Assembly: GCA_036404255.1 (NCBI GenBank) | Contig: DASWOP010000258.1 | Location: forward strand, 1-7,146 | Direction: 5' to 3' | Origin: JARLFX01 sp036404255 | GTDB lineage: Bacteria > Acidobacteriota > Terriglobia > Terriglobales > Acidobacteriaceae | Length of the DNA: 7,146 nt | Shown here: positions 1-5,542 of the stretch, in pieces | How positions within the stretch are numbered: position 1 is the stretch's first letter | Layout: every line of letters starts with the position of its first letter | The notes under the pieces: generated by a model | Database searches by the model: none | Seen by the model: only the letters and a program-made list of their open reading frames with translations | Told to the model about the DNA's origin: nothing | Translations under genes and position numbers: made by a program

Positions 1-678
1 GATCAGTACACGAAGGAGCTGGGCGCGGAGCTGATTGTGCATCGGAATGAAGATGCTATTGCGAAGGGCGCCAATCCGTTTGACCTGGGCACGCAGAATT
101 GCTGCGGCCTGCTGAAGACTCGCTCGCTGCTGGATGCGCTGACCGAGGGCGGCTACGATGCTGCGTTTGGCGGTGCGCGGAGGGATGAAGAGAAATCGCG
201 TGCCAAGGAGCGCGTGTATTCGTTCCGCGATCCGGCGGGGCAGTGGGACCCGAAGAACCAGCGGCCTGAGCTTTGGAACCTGTTCAATTCCCGGCTGCGT
301 AAGGATGAGAGCATCCGCGTCTTCCCGCTTTCGAACTGGACGGAGCTCGACATCTGGCTCTACATCTACGTGCAGAAGATTCCGATTGTGCCGTTGTACT
401 TTGCGCAGGAGCGTGATGTAGTGGTTCGCGGCGGCACGATTGTGGTGGTGTATCCGGAGACGCATCTGCTGCCGGGTGAGAAGGTGCAGAAGATGGTGGT
501 GCGCATGCGCTCGCTGGGCTGCATGCCATGCACCGGGGCGATTCGCTCTAACGCGCAGACGCTGCCGGAGATTATTGAAGAGCTGATTACCTTCCGCCGG
601 TCTGAGCGTGAGAACAGGGCGATTGACCACGACGAAGAGGGCTCCATGGAGACCAAGAAGCGCGAGGGCTACTTCTAA
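1..678 (+). CDS. cysD: Sulfate adenylyltransferase subunit 2 (CysD), 3' part
   Basis: This is the small, catalytic subunit of ATP sulfurylase. With CysN it forms adenosine 5'-phosphosulfate (APS) and pyrophosphate from sulfate and ATP in the cytoplasm. The reading frame is open from base 1, so the N-terminus, including the PP-loop, lies outside the window. About 225 residues remain of a usual length near 300. The GTG at 37 is internal and not a real start. Family hallmarks are GGARRDEEKSRAKER, YSFRD, WDPKNQRPELW, RVFPLSNWTELDIW, SNAQTLPEIIEE and the C-terminal GSMETKKREGYF, which match E. coli CysD closely as I remember it. It is odd in having a Cys-Cys pair (100-105) where textbook CysD has His-Thr, and CMPC (520-531) where textbook CysD has CWPL or CYPL. 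The stop TAA shares its last base with the cysN ATG, so the two are probably translationally coupled. The family call is very secure. Confidence 0.97.
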   Translation, partial: DQYTKELGAELIVHRNEDAIAKGANPFDLGTQNCCGLLKTRSLLDALTEGGYDAAFGGARRDEEKSRAKERVYSFRDPAGQWDPKNQRPELWNLFNSRLRKDESIRVFPLSNWTELDIWLYIYVQKIPIVPLYFAQERDVVVRGGTIVVVYPETHLLPGEKVQKMVVRMRSLGCMPCTGAIRSNAQTLPEIIEELITFRRSERENRAIDHDEEGSMETKKREGYF

Positions 679-2345
679 TGCCGACTTCTACCGTTTCCGG
701 CAGCGTGATGGATCAGCAGCCAACGTCGCAGCCTTCTGCGGCGTTCAAGAGCTTTCTGGATGAGCACCTGAATCACGAGATGGTGCGCTTCACCACGGCA
801 GGCAGTGTGGATGATGGCAAGTCAACGCTGATCGGGCGGCTGCTGCATGACACCAAGTCGGTCTACGAAGATCAGCTCGCTTCCATCAAGAAGAGCCGCA
901 TCAACCGCGCCGCAGGGCCGATTGATTTTTCGCTGCTGACAGATGGCCTGCGCGCCGAGCGCGAACAGGGCATCACGATCGATGTGGCGTACCGGTATTT
1001 CTCTACGACGAAGCGCAAGTTCATCATTGCGGATACGCCGGGGCATGAGCAGTACACGCGCAACATGGCAACGGGCGCGTCGACGGCTGATGTTGCGATT
1101 GTGCTGATCGACGGATCGAAGGGAGTGCTCTCGCAGTCGCGGCGGCATACGTTTATTGCGTCGCTGCTGGGCATTCCGCATGTGGTGGCTGCGGTGAACA
1201 AGATGGACCTGATTGGCTACGATGAGGCGCAGTACAACGCGATCCGCAAGGAGTTTCTTGCGCTGGCTGCGCACCTTGGGCTGAAGAGCGTGGAGATGAT
1301 TCCGGTCAGCGCGCTTGCCGGCGACAACGTGGTGCAGGCCAGCACGAATATGCCGTGGTACACGGGGCCGACGCTGCTGGAGTATCTGGAAACGGTTCCT
1401 GTGGCGGTGAGCATGAGCGGCGCGCCACTGCGGTTTCCGGTGCAGTTGGTGCTGCGGCCTGATGCTAATTTTCGTGGCTTCGGCGGACAGGTTGCCAGCG
1501 GCGTACTGCATCAAGGCGACGCCGTGATCTCGCTGCCTTCGCGACAGCAGACGCGGGTGAAGGCCATTGTGACGTTCGACGGCAATTTGAAGTCGGCGAT
1601 GAATCCGATGTCGGTCGCGGTGGAGCTGGAAGACGAGATTGATCTGAGCCGGGGCGATATGCTGGTGCGGCCTGACGAACTGCCGCACGCGGTGCAGCAC
1701 TTCAGCGCGAAGGTGGTGTGGATGCACGAGGAGCCACTCACAGTCGGCAAGACGTATCTGGCGAAGCACACTACGCGCACGGTGCGCGCCAAGGTGAAGG
1801 CGATCCGCTATCGCGCCGATGTGAACAGTTTTGCGCATGTGCCTGCGCACCAGTTGGAGATGAACGATATTGGCGAGGTGGAGTTCGAGACGAACCTACC
1901 CGTCTTCTTCGACACCTATGCTGAGAACCGATTGACCGGCAGCATGATTTTGATTGAGCCGCTGAGCAACGCGACGGTGGGCGCGGTGATGATCGACGGC
2001 GCGCTGGAGAAGTCCAGCACCGGCACGGCGACGCTGCCGAGCTTCCTGCATCTGCCGGAGCGCGGCGAGCTGGCGCAGCGAATTGCCGATGAACTGGTGG
2101 CGCGCGGCGAACGCGTGGTGCTGCTGGACGATGAGCATATTCCGGCAGCGGGCTTTGTGGCTGCGGTGAGGGCATCGCAACTGGCTGGGGCAACGGCTAT
2201 TTCAGCCGCAGCGGTCTCGCAGGAGACGTGGAATGCGCTGCGACGGTTTATGCCGGAAGAATCCTTCTTCCGTGCGGAGAATCTGAGTGAGAGCGACGTG
2301 GAAGCGTCGTTGCAACTGCTCAAGCAGATTGGAGCTGACCGGTGA
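678..2345 (+). CDS. cysN: Sulfate adenylyltransferase subunit 1 (CysN), GTPase, with degenerate CysC-like tail
   Basis: This is the regulatory GTPase subunit of ATP sulfurylase; GTP hydrolysis drives APS formation by CysD. It has 555 residues. The GTPase domain shows the P-loop GSVDDGKS (42-49), GITID (98-102), DTPGH (119-123), NKMD (174-177) and SAL (211-213). EF-Tu-like beta-barrel domains follow, ending near TGSMILIEPLSNATVGAVMI (about 424-443). A plain CysN stops about there (E. coli about 475 residues), while CysNC fusions continue into a full APS kinase of about 200 residues. Here only about 110 residues follow and they lack a P-loop (see separate entry). The ATG at 678 overlaps the cysD stop (TAATG) and has GAGGG at 664-668, 9 bases upstream. 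A second ATG at 708 also lies before the GTPase domain but has no visible ribosome binding site. It is the middle gene of the cysDNH operon. Confidence 0.96.
   Translation: MPTSTVSGSVMDQQPTSQPSAAFKSFLDEHLNHEMVRFTTAGSVDDGKSTLIGRLLHDTKSVYEDQLASIKKSRINRAAGPIDFSLLTDGLRAEREQGITIDVAYRYFSTTKRKFIIADTPGHEQYTRNMATGASTADVAIVLIDGSKGVLSQSRRHTFIASLLGIPHVVAAVNKMDLIGYDEAQYNAIRKEFLALAAHLGLKSVEMIPVSALAGDNVVQASTNMPWYTGPTLLEYLETVPVAVSMSGAPLRFPVQLVLRPDANFRGFGGQVASGVLHQGDAVISLPSRQQTRVKAIVTFDGNLKSAMNPMSVAVELEDEIDLSRGDMLVRPDELPHAVQHFSAKVVWMHEEPLTVGKTYLAKHTTRTVRAKVKAIRYRADVNSFAHVPAHQLEMNDIGEVEFETNLPVFFDTYAENRLTGSMILIEPLSNATVGAVMIDGALEKSSTGTATLPSFLHLPERGELAQRIADELVARGERVVLLDDEHIPAAGFVAAVRASQLAGATAISAAAVSQETWNALRRFMPEESFFRAENLSESDVEASLQLLKQIGADR
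2016..2342 (+). other. C-terminal tail of CysN: shortened, P-loop-less APS kinase-like domain
   Basis: Residues 447-555 of CysN follow its last beta-barrel. By eye they align with APS kinase (CysC). ELVARGERVVLLDDE fits the CysC stretch with pattern L-x-A-x-G-x(4)-LLDGD, and LAQRIADEL fits the helix after the P-loop. At the P-loop position itself, FLHLPERGE stands where CysC has GLSGAGKST, so the nucleotide-binding Gly and Lys-Ser residues are gone. Later, AGATAISAAAVSQETWNALR resembles the CysC strand and helix around 'VSxISPFRxxRDxxR', and the end (SESDVEASLQLLKQIG) resembles its C-terminal helix. The tail is about half the length of CysC. It is probably a catalytically dead remnant kept as a structural or regulatory part. 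The alignment was made from memory and is an inference. Confidence 0.6.
2331..2334 (+). promoter_or_regulatory. Ribosome binding site supporting the GTG start of cysH
   Basis: GGAG lies 7 bases before the GTG at 2342, inside the end of cysN. It supports the GTG start that overlaps the cysN stop by four bases (GTGA). The next in-frame ATG is 60 codons later, inside the conserved fold, so GTG is the sensible start. Confidence 0.6.
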
Positions 2346-3097
2346 GTCTTGAAGGCGACAACACGATTACCGAAATCAAACTGAGCGGCCTGCCGCTGGC
2401 TGCTGATTTGTCTGCGATTGCGGATGCGGAGCCGCTGACGGCGGAGGAGTTGACTGCGCAGATCTTTGCCGCGGCTCCCGGTGCGCCGGCATGTTTCACC
2501 AGCAGCTTTCAGCTTGAGGATATGGTAGTGCTGCACATGCTGCTGCAGCATCAGCCGCAGATCCCGGTCATCTTTCTGGAGACTGGATACCACTTTGCCG
2601 AGACGATCGCCTACCGCGATCGCATGACGAAGGAGTGGAGCCTGAACCTGGTGAATGCGATGCCGCTGACCACGCTGGCCGAGCACGAGGCGCAGTTTGG
2701 CCTGCTGCACATCGTGGACCCGGCGCAGTGCTGCCAGATTCGCAAAGTGGAGCCGCTGATGCGCTCCATTGAGCCGTATCAGCTTTGGTTTACCGGTCTG
2801 CGGCGCGAGCAATCGCCCACACGCGCGAATATCAAGAAGATTGAAGAGCACATTACGCCCAATGGGAAGCATCTGAAGAAGATCAGCATTCTCGCGGACT
2901 GGGATTGGGCGCAGGTGGAGGCATATGCCGCCGCGCACGGCATCCCGGCGCTGCCGTTGTATGCGAAGGGGTATACCAGCATTGGCTGCGAGCCATGCAC
3001 GGCGCTCTCGACTGACCCGAACAATCCGCGCGCCGGGCGCTGGGGCGGCAAGAAGCTGGAGTGCGGCATTCATACCTTCTCGGAGAAGGCGGAATAA
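2342..3097 (+). CDS. cysH: Assimilatory APS reductase, [4Fe-4S] type (CysH)
   Basis: This cytoplasmic enzyme reduces activated sulfate to sulfite with thioredoxin or a similar donor, the second step of sulfate assimilation. It has 251 residues, normal for the family. Visible landmarks are TSSFQLED (53-60), FLETGYHFAET (78-88), the Cys pair C130-C131 in QCCQIRKVEPL, the nucleotide-binding GLRREQSPTRA (152-162), IGCEPCT with C216 and C219, and the catalytic C241 in ECGIH near the C-terminus. The CC plus CxxC set is the ligand set of a [4Fe-4S] cluster. In this family it marks enzymes that use APS directly, whereas cluster-free E. coli-type enzymes that use PAPS lack it. Some cluster-containing enzymes accept both substrates, so substrate choice is likely but not proven. 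Start is GTG, overlapping the cysN stop by 4 bp. It is the last gene of the cysDNH run; 81 bp separate it from the next gene. Confidence 0.95.
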   Translation: MSLEGDNTITEIKLSGLPLAADLSAIADAEPLTAEELTAQIFAAAPGAPACFTSSFQLEDMVVLHMLLQHQPQIPVIFLETGYHFAETIAYRDRMTKEWSLNLVNAMPLTTLAEHEAQFGLLHIVDPAQCCQIRKVEPLMRSIEPYQLWFTGLRREQSPTRANIKKIEEHITPNGKHLKKISILADWDWAQVEAYAAAHGIPALPLYAKGYTSIGCEPCTALSTDPNNPRAGRWGGKKLECGIHTFSEKAE

Positions 3098-3178
3098 CGA
3101 AACGGAACCACTGCGCGGGCATTTTGCCGGGCGCATAATAAAATTGAGACTCCTGAAAGGCAGATACGTCCAAATATC

Positions 3179-3805
3179 ATGCGTCGAATACTCTTTCTCG
3201 CCCTCCTTCTTACCACCGCTGCTGTAGCCGTCCCTGCGAATGCACAGTTTTCGCAGTCTGGAACTTCATTCAAAGACACATCGATGCTCAGGCCGCCGTA
3301 TGGCGCGAAGGTCGCGATCTGGGAGTTTGAGGACCTGGAGTGCCCGGCGTGCGCCCGCGCGTTCCCGCTCGTGCACGAGGCTGCCCACAAGTACAACATT
3401 CCGATCCTGCGCCATGACTACCCGCTGCCGATGCATGCATGGAGCTTCGATGCCGCGGTGAATGCGCGCTACATCCAGGATGTGGTGAAGAATCCGGGCA
3501 TGGCCGACGAGTATCGCGGCAAGGTCTTTGCTGCACAGAACGGCATCTCCAATAAGGACGACCTGCGTAACTTCACCCAGCACTTTGCTGCGGCGCACAA
3601 GATCAATTGGCCGTTTGTGGTGGACCCGGTGGGTACGCTGGCTGCAAAGGTGAAGACGGACAAGGCGCTGGGCGATCGCATTGGATTGACCGAGACGCCG
3701 ACCATCTTTGTGGTTACTGCTCGCGGCTTCCAGCAGGTGCAGGACATGAGCAAGCTGTACCAGACCATTGATGCGGCGTTCGCGTCGGTCGGCGGCAAGC
3801 GGTAA
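3179..3805 (+). CDS. Secreted DsbA-like thioredoxin-fold protein (CPAC active site)
   Basis: This is a probable thiol-disulfide oxidoreductase acting outside the cytoplasm. It has 208 residues. It starts with a typical signal peptide: MRR, a hydrophobic core (about 4-18), then PANA with likely cleavage before Gln23. The thioredoxin fold starts at VAIWEFEDLECPACARAFP, with the redox pair C55 and C58 (CPAC). The cis-proline loop is TETPT with Pro174. A helical insertion of about 90 residues between them fits the DsbA/DsbG/'Thioredoxin_4' group. There are no other cysteines in the protein. C-P-A-C differs from the CPHC of classical DsbA, so whether it oxidises, isomerises or reduces cannot be told. 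The ribosome binding site is weak (AAAGG at 3156-3160 is too far away), but the signal peptide fixes the start. It lies between cysH and a permease on the same strand, with no clear functional link to either. Confidence 0.85.
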   Translation: MRRILFLALLLTTAAVAVPANAQFSQSGTSFKDTSMLRPPYGAKVAIWEFEDLECPACARAFPLVHEAAHKYNIPILRHDYPLPMHAWSFDAAVNARYIQDVVKNPGMADEYRGKVFAAQNGISNKDDLRNFTQHFAAAHKINWPFVVDPVGTLAAKVKTDKALGDRIGLTETPTIFVVTARGFQQVQDMSKLYQTIDAAFASVGGKR

Positions 3806-3844
3806 GTTTCGTTATGCTGTACCGAGGTTAGAGCCAGACAACCT

Positions 3845-5311
3845 ATGTCTTTTAGCGAGCCGACGCAGCAGCCAGCTGAAGAGAGCCATGTTCTAAAGAA
3901 GAACCTGCGCCTGCGCGATCTGGTGCTGATGCAGGTTGTGCTTGTGGTGGGTATTACCTGGAGCGGTATTGCCGCGCGCCAGGGGGCCAACCACGTCTGG
4001 TTCTGGATTCTTGGCATTCTGGCTATCTTCATTCCGCAGGCCATGGTGGTGCAGTATGCCTCGCAGATATGGCCGCTGGAAGGCGGCGTGTACCAGTGGG
4101 CGAAGTTTGCTCATGGCCCCTTTGCCGGGTTCATGGCGGCGTGGAATTACGGGATCTGGGCTCTGTTCGCGGTCTGCAACCTGGGGATTATTTTTTCGTC
4201 GAGCATGGCCTTTGCGCTGGGCGGCCGCTGGACGTGGATCGCGGAGAGCAAGCCCTTCATTACCCTGCTCAACTTCGTACTCTTCGGCGTGATTCTGCTG
4301 GTCACGGTGCCCGGGTTTCATGTGGGCAAATGGGTCTCGCACTTCTCCGCAGCGGTTACGATTTTGCTGGGCTCATCCCTGGCGATCCTGATTATTTATC
4401 ACCCGGGTGCATCGGCGATTCACCCTCACATTTCACCACAACGCAGATTGAGTTTTGCCTTTCCGGTCATTACGCTGCTGAGCATCAACCTTTTCAGCAG
4501 GATCTGTAACAGTGCGCTTTCGGGGCTGGAACAGCTCGCAGTATTTGCGGGCGAGACACGCAATCCGGGGAAGGCGATTCTGCGTTCGGCGTGGATTGGA
4601 GCTCCGGTCACGGCACTGATCTACATCCTGATGACGGTCTCCATGCTGACGTATACGCCAGCATCGCAGATTGATCTGGCTGCGCCGGTGCCGCAGGTAT
4701 TGGCGGCGGCGTTTGGCGGCGGAGGCGGTACGGTGCCCGTCTGGATTGTGTGGCTGGGCCGTGGGGCGATCATTGCCCTGGCACTTTCGCTGGTCGCGCA
4801 ATACTCCGTGATCATCGCGGCGACGTCGCGGCTGCCGCTGGTGGCGGGATGGGACCACCTGGTGCCGCAGTGGTTCACGCGGCTGCATCCGCGCTATAAG
4901 ACACCGACGCGGTCGCTCTACTTCATCACCATCTGTGCACTGGTTCTGGGTTTGGCTTCGCTGTATGGTGCAGGGCACGAAGAGGCGTTCCAGCTCATCA
5001 CCAGCGGTTCGCTTGCGATCTACGGCATCTACTATGTGCTGTTTTTTGCGGTACCGATTGCGGCGGCGTTTAGTCCGCGACTCAGGCACCTTCCGCGGCC
5101 GGGGTTCTGGCTGCTGATTGCGTCGGTCTCAGGAATCCTGATTACGCTGCTGGGAATGTTTTTTGCTATGGCGCCGATTATTGATGTTCCAAGCCGACTG
5201 CTCTTTGGGCTGAAGGTGGGGCTGGTGACACTGGCCGTGAATATCGTGGGCGGATTGCTATTCTGGCGCGGTCTGCGCAGCCAGAGGGCTGCCGATCTGG
5301 CTGCGGAATAG
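3845..5311 (+). CDS. APC-superfamily amino acid permease
   Basis: This is an inner-membrane transporter of 488 residues with about 12 hydrophobic segments, roughly at 26-46, 50-72, 93-122, 137-157, 163-184, 204-222, 248-270, 297-327, 357-374, 384-408, 418-444 and 453-474. The segment GLEQLAVFAGETRNPGK (227-243) is the hallmark of APC amino acid permeases (the E-x-AGE-x-x-NP region). SRLPLVAGWDHLVPQWF and HPRYKTPT (328-354) match the usual loop after TM8. TM1 normally carries a glycine-rich GxG substrate loop; here it reads VVGITWSGIAARQG, a divergent form. The substrate cannot be named: amino acids, polyamines or GABA/glutamate exchange are all possible. It starts 39 bp after the preceding gene and may be co-transcribed with it. 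Upstream GAGG (3824-3827) is too distant to be a convincing ribosome binding site. It converges with the radical SAM gene. Confidence 0.88.
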   Translation: MSFSEPTQQPAEESHVLKKNLRLRDLVLMQVVLVVGITWSGIAARQGANHVWFWILGILAIFIPQAMVVQYASQIWPLEGGVYQWAKFAHGPFAGFMAAWNYGIWALFAVCNLGIIFSSSMAFALGGRWTWIAESKPFITLLNFVLFGVILLVTVPGFHVGKWVSHFSAAVTILLGSSLAILIIYHPGASAIHPHISPQRRLSFAFPVITLLSINLFSRICNSALSGLEQLAVFAGETRNPGKAILRSAWIGAPVTALIYILMTVSMLTYTPASQIDLAAPVPQVLAAAFGGGGGTVPVWIVWLGRGAIIALALSLVAQYSVIIAATSRLPLVAGWDHLVPQWFTRLHPRYKTPTRSLYFITICALVLGLASLYGAGHEEAFQLITSGSLAIYGIYYVLFFAVPIAAAFSPRLRHLPRPGFWLLIASVSGILITLLGMFFAMAPIIDVPSRLLFGLKVGLVTLAVNIVGGLLFWRGLRSQRAADLAAE

Positions 5312-5322
5312 GGCGGGCAGAA

Positions 5323-5364
5323 AAGCGGGTCCCTCCGCTGGGCTTCGCTCCGGTCGGGATGACA
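5323..5364. repeat. Intergenic hairpin repeat, copy A (cttcgct...atgaca family)
   Basis: This stretch begins just after the permease stop. It pairs TCCC-t-CCG (5330-5337) with CGG-tc-GGGA (5351-5359) around a GGGCTTCGCT centre and ends in ATGACA. It shares the order AAGC, G-rich, YCC, CCGC, GCTTCGCT, CGG, ATGACA with the second copy at 5385-5418. Similar elements are, as I recall, scattered between genes in Acidobacteria. The hairpin could also end transcription of the convergent genes, but there is no T run. Confidence 0.65.
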
Positions 5365-5384
5365 GAGTGGGGGTAAGGCAAGGA

Positions 5385-5418
5385 AAGCAGATTCCGCGCG
5401 CTTCGCTTCGGAATGACA
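5385..5418. repeat. Intergenic hairpin repeat, copy B
   Basis: This is a shorter version of the element at 5323-5364. ATTCCG (5391-5396) pairs perfectly with CGGAAT (5409-5414) around a loop that contains GCTTCGCT, and the copy ends in AATGACA. Compared with copy A it has lost a few bases on both arms, and an arm change on one side is matched on the other (TCCC/GGGA in A, ATTCC/GGAAT in B). Such matched changes suggest the folded form is what is kept. Confidence 0.65.
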
Positions 5419-5423
5419 AATAA

Positions 5424-5492
5424 TTAATGCATTCGTCTGATCGTAGTTAATGCATTTGTCGGGGCGTAGTCAATGCACTTGGTTGTGCGCCA
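5424..5492. repeat. 23-bp tandem repeat, two full copies plus a decayed third
   Basis: Unit 1 (5424-5446) and unit 2 (5447-5469) are each 23 bp. They share TTAATGCATT at the start, GTC at offset 12 and CGTAG at the end, differing at four or five positions. Unit 3 (5470-5492) begins TCAATGCACTTG and then diverges. Units 1 and 2 each contain the perfect palindrome AATGCATT, with centres 23 bp apart. No coding frame uses this region. Function is unknown; it may be a small satellite or decayed repeat DNA. Confidence 0.75.
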
Positions 5493-5511
5493 AAGGCGCG
5501 ATTCGAGCCTG

Positions 5512-5531
5512 CCCTGAGCGGAGCCGAAGGG
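5512..5531. repeat. Palindromic CCCTGAGCGGAGCCGAAGGG element
   Basis: CCCT at one end pairs with AGGG at the other, with GC/GC pairs inside. I recognise this sequence, with small changes, as a repetitive element seen between genes in several unrelated bacterial phyla (forms such as CCCTGAGCGTAGTCGAAGGG). It sits 11 bp past the 3' end of the radical SAM gene, where it could serve as a transcript-end hairpin. It is identified by memory of the motif only. Confidence 0.6.
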
Positions 5532-5542
5532 TGCGCGCAGCA

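Noticed and set aside
822..1850. Long minus-strand open frame (342 codons) opposite cysN
   Set aside because: It lies fully antisense to the conserved GTPase gene, is rich in Arg and His as expected from a mirrored GC-rich codon pattern, and has no recognisable domain.
3115..3134. Stem-loop after cysH as an intrinsic terminator
   Set aside because: GGCA/TGCC pairs across a TTT loop, and the outer pairs need a 3-base bulge. It is followed by ATAATAAAA rather than a T run, so it is not a convincing terminator.
1916..3136. Long minus-strand open frame (406 codons) opposite cysN and cysH
   Set aside because: It spans two conserved genes on the other strand, with Arg/Ser/Ala-rich sequence and no motif; a shadow frame.
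3134..3139. CATAAT as a -10 box for the DsbA-like gene
   Set aside because: No matching -35 box is found at 16-18 bases upstream; the resemblance may be chance in an AT-rich patch.
5424..5492. CRISPR array
   Set aside because: The repeats are directly adjacent with no unique spacers, and no cas genes are present.
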